Shown here: in pieces, positions 36,401-44,330 of the stretch
Layout of the letters: each line of letters begins with the position of its first letter
How positions within the stretch are numbered: the first letter of the stretch is position 1
Origin: Bacteroidaceae bacterium
GTDB lineage: Bacteria; Bacteroidota; Bacteroidia; Bacteroidales; Bacteroidaceae
Direction: 5' to 3'
DNA: 62,911 nt
Assembly (NCBI GenBank): GCA_017645655.1
Contig: JAGCNZ010000045.1
Span: forward strand, 1 to 62,911
Program-made: the position numbers and the translations under genes
The notes under the pieces: model-generated
Told to the model about the DNA's origin: nothing
Databases searched by the model: none
The model's input: only the letters and a program-made list of their open reading frames with translations

Positions 36401-38667
36401 ACCGTCTGCATCCCGTAAATGCTGAGCCCTCTTACTTCGGCTTCAGCACAGAGACAACTAAAGAATATACATATTATAAGGTTGTCGTAACGAAGGCTTA
36501 CTCTGGCTCACAGATTCAGATGAACGAACTCCACTTCGGTACTCCCGAAGAGTTCGAGGCAATCAAGGACGAGTACACTGATAATGCCAACAAGTTCGAC
36601 GCTGACGACTATGTAGCAGACCAAGCTCTTATCGACGAGTACAAGGCTACCGTTCCCGAAATCGACGAGTGCGCTAACATGGAGGCTCTCTTCCGTGTGA
36701 ACTACAAGCTCGAGACACTCCGCGCTGACATCGAGGCAAGTGATGCTCTCTACGCTAAGTTCGCAGAGAATGCTGAAGCGTATGCAACTGAGGCAGAAAG
36801 CCTCTCCGACAGTGATGCTAAGACAACCCTCCTGAGCTACCTCGCTGAGGATGCCGCTGAGCCCACTGACGAATTCGAATATGGTAACGTTGCTTACATC
36901 ATCGAGAATCATGTCCTGAACGACAGCATCCTGCAGACTCAGATTGACTTCCTCGAGGAACTCAGAGTTGCTGCTGTTGCTGCTGGTTATGGTGAAGGTG
37001 CTGACATCAGCTGCCTCATCGTCAACCGCACCTTCGCTAAGACTAACGCTACGGAGGAAAAGCCGAGTGGCGACCTCGTGGCTGAAGGCTGGAACGGTAA
37101 CATCTACCGCTCTGCTACCAGCACTGCTGACAACGAAATCTACGCTGCTGAGTTAGTTAACCAGAACGCTAAGTTCGACGTTAACCAGACGCTCTCTAAC
37201 CTGAAGAACGGTTACTACAAGGTTACGCTGAATGCTGCTTATCGTGCTAATGGCGACGAGAAGTTGCTGAGCTACAACTACGGTGCTATGGCTTATGCTA
37301 ACGACGTGAAGACCTACATCCCCGTAGTCCTTGAAGGTGCTGTTGACGAAGACGACGCTTGGACTGGTACTATTGCAGACCACAAGATCTACACTGCCGA
37401 CTCTTCTGAGGTACTCGGTTGGGGTGTTTGGGGCTCTGAAGGTTCAGCTCATGCATTTGCACAGGGCCGCTATGCAATCACTCTGGTTGCACAGGTAACT
37501 GATGGTACTCTGACTATCGGTGTGAAGAATGATGGCACTCGTGAATGGACTGCAGTTGGTAACTTCGGTCTCGTTTACCTTGGTGAAGAGATGGATGCCG
37601 AAGCACTGGCTGAAGCTCAGGAATGTGCACAGGCTCGTATCGAAGTTCTGAACGATCTCTATTATTCTACAACTGAGGACGAAGAAGGTTACGCTGACGC
37701 TCCTGGCTTCGCAGCAGTTCAGAGGGCAGCCCTTGAAGAACTGATTGGTGCAGTGCCCTTCTCTCTGGACAACCTGAAGTCTATCGGTGAGACAATGGAG
37801 TCTATCTACTACACTAAGAAGGCTTACGCTGCTCTCTTCGAGGCAACATCAAAGGTATATACTAAGTGGTGCGAACGCAATCATGACAGCTTCGAAACAG
37901 ACGACGTAAATACTGCTGAGTATGCTGTATATATGATTAGAGCAAGCCTGGACGAAGGCGTATATGAGGATGCTGATGCTGCTTTGGCTGCAAAGGCTGA
38001 TCTCTATACAACCTTCCCCGATTATCTCGAAATCACTACCGAGAGTGGCAAGAACAAAGTCATTTGGGAAGAGTTCGATGCCTTCACATATTTCCTGCAG
38101 ACAGATGGCACAAGGCCTTATGTTGAGTTGAAGTATATCTACGAGGCTATCGAAAAGAACGAGGTAATCCTTGCCTTCGACTATGCAACTGTTAATGAGA
38201 TTCCTGGTGGTCAGGTTATGTACAGCACTCCCAACTTGATGACCGAACCGAAGGAGACTCTCGGTGCTCTGACTGCAACGTATGATAATCCCGATGCTGA
38301 CCCCGTATGGGCAACTGCTTACATCAATGTATCGCAGGGTATCAGCGCTTTGAACTTCGGTTCTGGTGTTGACCATGGTATCCGTTGGTACATCAATTAC
38401 GATGCAACAGCAGATGACCTTTACGAACTGAACATCGCTAAGTTCCGCTTCATCACCATGGCCGAAATGAAGGCTGCAGGTGGCAAGCCTCTGAATGGCA
38501 TTAAGGGTGACGTGAACAACGATGGTTCAGTGGATGGCGGTGACGCTCAGCAGATTCTGAATGTCATCTCTGATGACGGATATGAAGCTGCACTTGACGT
38601 CAACGGTGACGGTGTCATCGATGGTGGTGACTACCAGCAGATCCTCAACATCATGTCCGCTGAATAA
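33490..38667 (+). CDS. 1725-residue secreted protein with four discoidin-like modules and dockerin
   Basis: Signal peptide ends about MMLAAQSAWAE. Four modules of about 160 residues (about 30-190, 215-375, 535-695, 850-1020) share a core of the form NDTGT-x-P-x-RNWKxWxIYGxN followed by GWxLIDxKEN; examples are TGGDTGTYPTRNWKTWKIFG and TGNDTGTSPGRNWKKWRIYG. Helical linkers rich in Ala and Glu separate them. Another beta-rich region follows (about 1170-1370), and a type I dockerin ends the protein (about 1667-1725; GDVNNDGSVDGGDAQQILN and DVNGDGVIDGGDYQQILN). Codons in the second half are strongly biased to GCT, GGT, GTT and CGT, unlike neighbouring genes, suggesting abundant expression. No enzyme motif is visible; a scaffold, coat or glycan-binding role is plausible but unproven. 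Confidence 0.82.
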   Translation: MKKLITSSSTLWSCLIALVMMLAAQSAWAEYVPLTALSGTGGTGGEGYASLVDTKIDTKMGHSFDPANPDRALAYIIVKAEKAVVPEFYFLVTGGDTGTYPTRNWKTWKIFGGNFESDADAVRGDVDNPEATGWTLIDFKEDEPLPQANTTEVNLDFDYAGSEAFQYFWIEILESVEGSDVWLQMAEWGLGTYGDFQQYLTDLANQGTATDEPVNYYYFSGSPAGFSGEGTANLIDGNPTNKWCTSFTNRTQEGQTTNGGWIVFKASRAIAPTYYTMVTGNDTGTSPGRNWKKWRIYGMNAADDSNVNRDADGWVLIDNKENVPAGTELNQLPAASFATAYFTPSEENTTAYRYFKIEIDACVNDGLMQMSEFTFGDEFTFALDVNALLDATAQRYNAEEFAEAALYDQMAQLMANIESCPDPITLSQLTAQADVLVDQINASKNKYVELISARNSGINQLAEDNVADDAIEYVNGWTSETDIIEPNDDYPVGNFAYIKANRQLTGEEASAEARRFVAFLQANVKVVDDPIGDVGYVFLNGTTDNWNDGEGPAFLIDGDRDGTKWGTATGGDRFVIFKTNDNTPIKPTYYGLVTGGDTHIYTDRNWKNWKIWAANFDSDEDATKDAEGWVLIDEKENVGTDVLKTTSLFESYINLSIGCAVPYVYFKIEVYHSGGMQMNEFTFYNQGDLNIYREGFVSEFEDYDPTAEPAYKGYTDEFTEKYNELCTTGYAPDVMRLKNELVDLQDVIASSVDKYAEYEEWYNELVGAGAASEDLEAWYNGYTTENIAPNSVYINGTHDYIMENLQLDNDAIGRAADWDIQYNDDGQETGRTEILPSGEIGYIQNMVNAAVEGVYILLGGHTVAQFNDGFYGHLIDGIALNTTDEDGNEVKATKWGGNADANGDTYIIFRTLNKTNPFFYTLTTGNDAEVYWTRNWGSWYIYGANFDGDADATKDAEGWDLIDNKENTGQDRLHPVNAEPSYFGFSTETTKEYTYYKVVVTKAYSGSQIQMNELHFGTPEEFEAIKDEYTDNANKFDADDYVADQALIDEYKATVPEIDECANMEALFRVNYKLETLRADIEASDALYAKFAENAEAYATEAESLSDSDAKTTLLSYLAEDAAEPTDEFEYGNVAYIIENHVLNDSILQTQIDFLEELRVAAVAAGYGEGADISCLIVNRTFAKTNATEEKPSGDLVAEGWNGNIYRSATSTADNEIYAAELVNQNAKFDVNQTLSNLKNGYYKVTLNAAYRANGDEKLLSYNYGAMAYANDVKTYIPVVLEGAVDEDDAWTGTIADHKIYTADSSEVLGWGVWGSEGSAHAFAQGRYAITLVAQVTDGTLTIGVKNDGTREWTAVGNFGLVYLGEEMDAEALAEAQECAQARIEVLNDLYYSTTEDEEGYADAPGFAAVQRAALEELIGAVPFSLDNLKSIGETMESIYYTKKAYAALFEATSKVYTKWCERNHDSFETDDVNTAEYAVYMIRASLDEGVYEDADAALAAKADLYTTFPDYLEITTESGKNKVIWEEFDAFTYFLQTDGTRPYVELKYIYEAIEKNEVILAFDYATVNEIPGGQVMYSTPNLMTEPKETLGALTATYDNPDADPVWATAYINVSQGISALNFGSGVDHGIRWYINYDATADDLYELNIAKFRFITMAEMKAAGGKPLNGIKGDVNNDGSVDGGDAQQILNVISDDGYEAALDVNGDGVIDGGDYQQILNIMSAE

Positions 38668-38686
38668 TGCACAGATAACTCTTTTA

Positions 38687-38723
38687 ATTCTCTTGGTCAG
38701 GCCTCGTGCCTGACCAAGAGAAT
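38687..38723. terminator. strong 16-bp hairpin between dockerin protein and FAS1 lipoprotein
   Basis: Perfect arms ATTCTCTTGGTCAGGC (38687-38702) and GCCTGACCAAGAGAAT (38708-38723) with a 5-nt loop, followed by ATCTTTAATT. It lies 20 bp after the stop and 39 bp before the next ATG, so it can end most transcription and allow partial readthrough into the FAS1 gene. Confidence 0.85.
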
Positions 38724-38761
38724 ATCTTTAATTAAAAGCAAAACCAATACACTACACAACA

Positions 38762-40921
38762 ATGAGGAAGCTCATTCTCTCACTTACCACTCTTCTTTTA
38801 TTTATTATCTGTTCGTGCACGGAGAACATAGACACCTCTGCGCGCTATGTCTTCAGGGAGTACACTATTGCCAGCTACCTTGAGGCACATTCAGACTACT
38901 CCAAGTACCTTGAACTGACGAAGTTGGTACCCGTAAGTGGAAGAAGCAAGTCTTCCGTATACCAGCTCCTGACGGCGCGTGGTAACTATACTTGTTTTGC
39001 CCTCACCAACGAGGCGATAGACGAGTACTTGCAAGACCTGGTGGAGCAGGGCTTGATTAGCGAACCTTCGTGGGACGCCTTTACGGACGAAAGGAAACTC
39101 GACTCCATCCGTAAGGTTATTGTACAGAACACCGTCATCGATGGCGGTGACATGGAGTCGGAACGTTATACAGTCGATGTAATTACGACTATTGCCAGTG
39201 GAAAATCAAATGCGGAGTTCCCTCTGCCCAATATATACGACCATAAGATTACGGTCACTCAGAGCAAGAGCGACACCATCTATCTTGATAAGGATTGTCC
39301 CATGGACCCGATCAACTGCGACATCCCTGTCATCAACGGTGTCTTGCACCAGCTTCACAAAGTGATTGCGCCTAAGGACGAGTCGTGCGCCCGCTACTTG
39401 CAGGTCATTCTTGATGAGAAGCGCGAAGGCTATCTGATGATGGCCAAGGCGTTGCAGGCGTGTGGTTTCTTGGACACGCTGAGTGCTGTGCGCGATGAGG
39501 CCTACGAATCCTTGTACCAGATAGAAGGTGAGAATCTCAACATGAAGGACTACCAGTCGAAGGGTGGCGGCGACATGTCTGCTACGGCTGGTGACCCCGA
39601 TGCTCATGCTCCTGAGCACAGGAAGTATGGCTTCACCATCTTCAGCGAGACAGACGAGTTCTGGCAGTCGCAGGGCATCAATCCTGCCGACAATGATGCT
39701 GTGGAGAAGTTGCAGAACTGGATTGTGACGAACAACATGTACCTCACCGAGGGCGGCTATGTGGCAGATGACAACTACACTTCGCCCAAGAACATGCTCT
39801 ACCAGTGGGTGGCCTACCATGTGTTGCCCATGAGGATTCCTGCCAACAAGCTCGTGCACCATTGCAACGAGTTGGGCTACAGCTACAGTGCTCCCACCAA
39901 ATATTCCATCCCCGTCATGGAGTGGTATCCGGTGTTTGGAGGCGACCGCCTGATTAAGATTTACGAGAGTGCAGAAAGCAACGGCATATACCTGAACAGT
40001 TTCCCTGAGAGGAACAATGGTATTACCGAGGACGGACACGAGGGCTACTGTGCTCCCGAGAAGCGTGGTGTCTATATTGATACGAACAGCGAGAATGCCA
40101 TCGTCACCGACATTGTCAATGCATGCATCTATCCCATCGACAAGCCTCTGGGCTATACCGATGTGACGCGCGACGACCTGAGCAAGGAGCGCATCCGTTT
40201 CGACCTCTTTGCTCTTTTCCCCGAGGCTATCACCAACGGCATTCGTCGTGCGGACAGCCCGCTTGGCAAGTGGCAGCACGTCTTTGTGTCTCTCTATAAC
40301 AAGTACAACTATTTTGACAACATGAAAGTGCTGAACGAGGATACGCACTTCATCCATTACAATGGCTACAAGACGGCGTGGGCAAACTACAGCGGCGACG
40401 AGGACAAGGCGTTCGGCCATTTCGACATCATGTTCCGCCTGCCTCCCGTTCCCAAGCGCAATACCTATGAGTTCCGCTACAAGCTGCTTGCCACGGCGGC
40501 GCGCGGCATCGTGCAGGTTTATTTCGGCAGCGACCCCGACAAACTTCCTGTGGCTGGTATCCCCATCAACATGACGTATAATGTGGAGAGGTTCTTTGGT
40601 GAGGGTGCCACTTGGGGTGACCTGAACGACAGCGGCAAGGAGGAGGACGAAATCATCGACATCGATCATAAACTCCGTAACCACGGTCTGATGAAAGCCA
40701 CGCGCCACGAGACCGAGATGAACACCAATACTGCTCGCTCCAAGAACAATTGCAGCCGCCACATCATCGTGCGCCAGACGCTCGATCCGAGCGAGACCTA
40801 CTATGTCCGCTTCAAGACGGTGCAGCCCGACTTGGAACGTCCCGAGCTCTATCTCGACTACTTCGAGTACTGTCCGAAGGAAATCTACGACAGCCCCGAA
40901 AGGCCCGAGGATATCTGGTAA
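38762..40921 (+). CDS. FAS1 (fasciclin)-domain lipoprotein 1
   Basis: The 719-residue lipoprotein has the signal LLLFIICSCTEN with acylated Cys at about 19. A FAS1 domain fills about 30-205: VYQLLTARGNYTCFALTNEA is the first conserved FAS1 block and DIPVINGVLHQLHKVIAPKD the second. A second, divergent FAS1-like region follows (about 270-480), ending at DIVNACIYPIDKPLGY. The C-terminal part (about 540-719) is beta-rich and ends YFEYCPKEIYDSPERPEDIW. In Bacteroidetes such proteins are surface lipoproteins often paired with SusC/SusD, but none is present here. A close paralog lies at 56104-58233. It follows a strong hairpin after the dockerin protein gene, so it may be expressed at a lower level from the same transcript. 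Confidence 0.85.
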   Translation: MRKLILSLTTLLLFIICSCTENIDTSARYVFREYTIASYLEAHSDYSKYLELTKLVPVSGRSKSSVYQLLTARGNYTCFALTNEAIDEYLQDLVEQGLISEPSWDAFTDERKLDSIRKVIVQNTVIDGGDMESERYTVDVITTIASGKSNAEFPLPNIYDHKITVTQSKSDTIYLDKDCPMDPINCDIPVINGVLHQLHKVIAPKDESCARYLQVILDEKREGYLMMAKALQACGFLDTLSAVRDEAYESLYQIEGENLNMKDYQSKGGGDMSATAGDPDAHAPEHRKYGFTIFSETDEFWQSQGINPADNDAVEKLQNWIVTNNMYLTEGGYVADDNYTSPKNMLYQWVAYHVLPMRIPANKLVHHCNELGYSYSAPTKYSIPVMEWYPVFGGDRLIKIYESAESNGIYLNSFPERNNGITEDGHEGYCAPEKRGVYIDTNSENAIVTDIVNACIYPIDKPLGYTDVTRDDLSKERIRFDLFALFPEAITNGIRRADSPLGKWQHVFVSLYNKYNYFDNMKVLNEDTHFIHYNGYKTAWANYSGDEDKAFGHFDIMFRLPPVPKRNTYEFRYKLLATAARGIVQVYFGSDPDKLPVAGIPINMTYNVERFFGEGATWGDLNDSGKEEDEIIDIDHKLRNHGLMKATRHETEMNTNTARSKNNCSRHIIVRQTLDPSETYYVRFKTVQPDLERPELYLDYFEYCPKEIYDSPERPEDIW

Positions 40922-40943
40922 GACGGGCAGAGAAATACGACGG

Positions 40944-40980
40944 AGCGTGCTTTTATGAAGGTAAGAGCACGCTTTGTTTT
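40944..40980 (+). terminator. terminator of FAS1 lipoprotein 1
   Basis: Arms AGCGTGCT (40944-40951) and AGCACGCT (40966-40973), extended by TTTA/TAAG mispairs, followed by TTGTTTT. It lies 23 bp after the stop. Confidence 0.8.
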
Positions 40981-41030
40981 CCGGCATCGCCAGCCATGTC
41001 CTTCAACGCGACACGCACAGTTGAGAATTC

Positions 41031-41132
41031 AGGCACGTGATGTTTGCAATTATTCCACGTGATGTTTGCAATTATTCCACGTAATATTTTTATTTTAACA
41101 CGTGATATTTTCGATTATCCCACGTTGCGTTT
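41031..41132 (+). repeat. CACGTG array G (five units)
   Basis: Hexamers start at 41034, 41056, 41078 (CACGTA), 41099 and 41121 (CACGTT); periods 22, 22, 21, 22. The first two units are exact repeats (CACGTGATGTTTGCAATTAT). The end GTTGCGTTTCC is the reverse complement of the left end of array C. It lies between the FAS1 terminator and the GH29 gene. Confidence 0.9.
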
Positions 41133-41189
41133 CCGGCCCCGGCATTTTGCATCAGAGATTAATACATTCTACAACATAAACCTAAGAAC

Positions 41190-42563
41190 ATGAAACGTAT
41201 CTTTATCTTCTTTCCCCTTTTGCTGACAGCCATGCTGGCATCGGCTCAGCAGAAGTCGTTGCGCGAACTGCAGCAAGCCTTTGTCGATTTGCGCTTCGGC
41301 ATGTTCATCCACTACAACATGCCCACCTATTCCACCGAGGACTGGCCCGACCCCGACATGCCCGTGTCGGCATTCGCTCCCACGCAGCTCGACTGCCATC
41401 AGTGGGCCAAGGCTGCCAAGTCGGCAGGCATGACCTATGGGTGCCTCACTACCAAGCATCACAGCGGTTTCTGCATTTGGAATACCCAGACCACCGACTA
41501 CAACTCCCTTCAGTCGCCTGCCCGCGTCGACGTCGTTCGCCAGTATGTCGATGCGTTCCGCGAGGAAGGGTTGGGCGTCATGCTGTATTTCAGCATCCTC
41601 GATACCCACCATCGCATCCGTCCCGGGCACATCAAGCCGGAGCACACGAAGTTCATCAAAGCCCAACTGAAAGAGCTGCTCACGAACTATGGCGACATCA
41701 CGGCGCTCATCATCGACGGCTGGGATGCCCCCTGGTCGCGCATCTCCTACGACGAAATCCCTTTCGAGGAAATCTACAACTACATCAAGAGCCTGCAGCC
41801 AAACTGCCTTGTCATGGACCTCAATGCTGCCAAGTATCCCCGCGAAGCACTCTTCTACACCGACATCAAGTCGTATGAGCAGGGCGCAGGGCAGAAGATA
41901 AGCACCAGCGAGAACCGCCTGCCGGCACTCGCCTGCCTGAGCATACAGCGCACTTGGTTCTGGAAAGAGTCGATGCCCACCGACCGGCTCAAGGATGTAC
42001 GCTGGCTTGTTGAGGAGAACATCCGTCCCTACAACGAAGCCTACTGCAACTTCATCCTCAATGTCGCCCCGAACCGACAGGGCCTGATGGACGACAACGC
42101 TGTCGAGGCGCTGCGCCGCATCGGCAAAATATGGCATAACGAAGGTCCCACGAAGCCCATCCCAGAATGCGATGCCCCCATCATCAAGCACAACCTCGCC
42201 AAGGGTTGCCCAACGGAATACAGTTGGAGCAACGACTACGGACTGGGCGACTTTGCCAACGACGACGACTTCTCGTCGGGCTGGACCTCGCATCCGACGG
42301 TCGAAGAGCCCTGGTGGGAAGTGGACCTCAAAGGCAAAAAGAGCATCTCGCTCGTCACCATCGTAGAAGAAGAGAAAGGCAGCATCCAGACCTACAAGGT
42401 GGAATACAAGAGCGGCAAACGCTGGCGCACCATCTACGAGGGGATAGCTCCCGAGTGCCGCGTCAAGCAGCATCGCTTCTCGTCCGTCAAGGCAGAAAAA
42501 GTCCGCATCACCGTCAAGCGGTATCACGGCAAATTGGCCCTGTCGGAGGTGGGCGTGTACTAA
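41190..42563 (+). CDS. secreted GH29 alpha-L-fucosidase-like enzyme with F5/8C domain
   Basis: The 457-residue protein has a signal peptide ending ASAQQK. The GH29 barrel opens with FVDLRFGMFIHYNMPTYST and contains LTTKHHSGFCIWNTQ, both family hallmarks. The probable catalytic nucleophile is Asp176 in ALIIDGWDAPW. NFILNVAPNRQGLMDDNAVE is the conserved block near the end of the barrel. A C-terminal F5/8 type C-like domain (about 320-457; SSGWTSHPTVEEPWWEVDL) probably binds glycans. The family removes alpha-L-fucose from glycoconjugates, and subfamily B enzymes prefer branched alpha-1,3/1,4 linkages; I cannot assign the subfamily. It has its own terminator and is separated from the FAS1 gene by array G. 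Confidence 0.9.
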   Translation: MKRIFIFFPLLLTAMLASAQQKSLRELQQAFVDLRFGMFIHYNMPTYSTEDWPDPDMPVSAFAPTQLDCHQWAKAAKSAGMTYGCLTTKHHSGFCIWNTQTTDYNSLQSPARVDVVRQYVDAFREEGLGVMLYFSILDTHHRIRPGHIKPEHTKFIKAQLKELLTNYGDITALIIDGWDAPWSRISYDEIPFEEIYNYIKSLQPNCLVMDLNAAKYPREALFYTDIKSYEQGAGQKISTSENRLPALACLSIQRTWFWKESMPTDRLKDVRWLVEENIRPYNEAYCNFILNVAPNRQGLMDDNAVEALRRIGKIWHNEGPTKPIPECDAPIIKHNLAKGCPTEYSWSNDYGLGDFANDDDFSSGWTSHPTVEEPWWEVDLKGKKSISLVTIVEEEKGSIQTYKVEYKSGKRWRTIYEGIAPECRVKQHRFSSVKAEKVRITVKRYHGKLALSEVGVY

Positions 42564-42578
42564 ATAGCATTTCCCTCT

Positions 42579-42620
42579 TGCCCTTTCTGTTCAGATATTG
42601 ACAGATAGGGCATTTTTTTT
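42579..42620 (+). terminator. terminator of GH29 gene
   Basis: Arms TGCCCTTTCTGT (42579-42590) and ACAGATAGGGCA (42601-42612), with an internal TT/AT mismatch, followed by eight T. It lies 16 bp after the stop. Confidence 0.85.
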
Positions 42621-42631
42621 AGACTTCTGCA

Positions 42632-42661
42632 TTGGTATTCCAAAGGTTTTTTGTACCTTCG
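42632..42661 (+). promoter_or_regulatory. promoter of the V-ATPase operon
   Basis: TTG (42632-42634), a 19-bp gap, then TACCTTCG (42654-42661), one mismatch from TAnnTTTG, 33 bp before the atpE ATG. Confidence 0.6.
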
Positions 42662-42694
42662 TGCCGTTAATTGCACAAATACATAAAAATAATA

Positions 42695-43282
42695 ATGGAA
42701 AAGATACAAGAACTCACCGAGAAGATTCTGCGCGAAGGCGTGGAAAAAGGACAGGCAGAAGCCGACCGCATCGTTCAGGAGGCAAAGCAACAGGCAGAGA
42801 AGATTCTGCAGCAGGCACGTCAGCAGGCTCAGGACATCGCTGCTCAGGCACAAAAACAGGCTGCCGAGACCGATGCCAACACGCGCAACGAACTCAAGAT
42901 GTACACAGGTCAGGCACTCAGCGCGCTGAAGAGCGAAGTGACTAACGTCTTGACCGACGGCGTAGTAAAAGAGGCAGTCGAAGGCATGAAGGCAAGCCCC
43001 GACTTCCTCGGACAGTTCGCCGTAGCCCTCGCAGAAAAGTGGAGCGCAAACGAGCCCATCGTCATCTCCAGCAGCGAAGCCGACAGCCTCAAAGCCTACT
43101 TCGCAGCAAAGGCAAAAGCACTGCTCGACAAGGGCGTTACCATCAACAAGGTCAACGGCAAGGATACGCTGCTCACCATCGCTCCCGCCGACGGCAGCTA
43201 CAAGGTGAACTTCGGAGAGGAAGAGTTCGAAACCTACTTCAAGAACTTCCTGCGCCCACAGCTCGTGGAAATGTTATTCTAA
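42695..43282 (+). CDS. atpE: V-type ATP synthase/ATPase subunit E
   Basis: This is the peripheral-stalk subunit that links the V1 head to the membrane sector. I chose the ATG at 42695 (MEKIQELTEKILREGVEKG) because the upstream in-frame ATG at 42671 lies only 10 bp after the -7 box. The protein has 195 residues: a long N-terminal coiled coil (about 10-75, Ala/Gln/Glu-rich) and a small C-terminal mixed domain. It is first in the operon with DUF2764, A and B, the order found in Bacteroidetes and Chlamydiae. A 141-bp gap with 7-bp repeats separates it from the next gene. Confidence 0.88.
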   Translation: MEKIQELTEKILREGVEKGQAEADRIVQEAKQQAEKILQQARQQAQDIAAQAQKQAAETDANTRNELKMYTGQALSALKSEVTNVLTDGVVKEAVEGMKASPDFLGQFAVALAEKWSANEPIVISSSEADSLKAYFAAKAKALLDKGVTINKVNGKDTLLTIAPADGSYKVNFGEEEFETYFKNFLRPQLVEMLF

Positions 43283-43284
43283 TG

Positions 43285-43415
43285 CATAATTCATAATTCA
43301 CAATTCATAATTGGCTACGCCCTGAAATCTTAGAGAAAGCATCCTTCAGAGGTTTGTCTCCCAACACTGAGCGAAAGGAAATAATTATGAATTATGAATT
43401 AACAATTATGAATTA
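43285..43415. repeat. inverted pair of 7-bp-period AATTATG repeats within the V-ATPase operon
   Basis: CATAATT-type heptamers (43285-43312: CATAATT, CATAATT, CACAATT, CATAATT) face the complementary AATTATG series (43383-43415). The long AT hairpin encloses about 70 bp. It fills the intergenic gap just before the DUF2764 start. Confidence 0.75.
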
Positions 43416-43423
43416 AAAAGAAC

Positions 43424-44296
43424 ATGGCAAATTACTATTGCATGATAGCCGGCTTGCCGGATATTGACCTGAAGGACACGAAGCCGGGACTCAGCCTTGA
43501 GGACATGCGGGAACAATGCGAGGAACAACTCACGTCGCAGGACAAGAAGTTGCTCTTCTATTTCTTCCTGCACTTCGACTGCGTCAACCTCGTCAAGCTC
43601 CTCAAGAACCCCGAGGCAGACATCGACCAGTGGGGCAACTTCTCGCTCGAACAGCTGCGCGACCTCATCACAAGTGCCACGGAACTCAACTTCAACGTGC
43701 ATCGCTACCCAGCCTTCATGAGTATCTTCGCCCGTGAGTATGCTTTCAATAAGGACAAGGCAGGCTACTTCCCCGAGGACGAGATGGCTTATCAGTTCCT
43801 CGACTACGCCATCCAGACCTGTCCCAACCGTATGATGCGACGCTGGTACAAGCTTAACCTCGACATCACCAACATCCTCACAGCCATGCTGGCACGCGGC
43901 CAGGGCTGGAGCGTCGGCGATTTCATCAAAGGAGAAGGCGAGGTGCAGGAGATGATACGCGAGAACAAAACCAAGGACTTCAACCTCAGCCACGAGCTCG
44001 ACTACATCCCGCAGCTCATGAAGATAGTCGACGAGACCGACCCTGTCCGCAAGGAAAAGATGATAGACGCCTTCAAGTGGATATGGCTCGACGAGCGTAC
44101 CTTCTTCGAACCCTTCGACATCTCGGCCGTCTTCGCCTACCTCTGCAAACTCCAGATGCAGGAACGTTGGGCAAAACTCGACGTCGAACAAGGCAAGGAA
44201 ACCTTCCAGAAGATAATCGACGACCTGCGAAGCGAAGCACAAGTGCCGGCAGAGTTCCTCGCACCAAACATCGCACAGAAGAGCATAACGAAATAA
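43424..44296 (+). CDS. DUF2764 family V-ATPase-associated protein
   Basis: The 290-residue, mostly helical protein begins MANYYCMIAGLPDIDLKD and has the acidic, aromatic composition of DUF2764. This family occurs between subunits E and A of V-ATPase operons in Bacteroidetes and Chlamydiae. Its place corresponds to subunit C of archaeal-type operons, so it may be the missing central connector; that is inference. No catalytic motif or membrane segment is visible. It is preceded by the AATTATG repeats and followed 34 bp later by subunit A. Confidence 0.85.
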   Translation: MANYYCMIAGLPDIDLKDTKPGLSLEDMREQCEEQLTSQDKKLLFYFFLHFDCVNLVKLLKNPEADIDQWGNFSLEQLRDLITSATELNFNVHRYPAFMSIFAREYAFNKDKAGYFPEDEMAYQFLDYAIQTCPNRMMRRWYKLNLDITNILTAMLARGQGWSVGDFIKGEGEVQEMIRENKTKDFNLSHELDYIPQLMKIVDETDPVRKEKMIDAFKWIWLDERTFFEPFDISAVFAYLCKLQMQERWAKLDVEQGKETFQKIIDDLRSEAQVPAEFLAPNIAQKSITK

Positions 44297-44330
44297 CGAA
44301 AGAATAATCATAACACAGCAAGATATAAAG

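Noticed and set aside
39206-40987. 593-codon minus-strand frame opposite FAS1 lipoprotein 1
   Set aside because: Antisense shadow; it also covers the terminator of the real gene.
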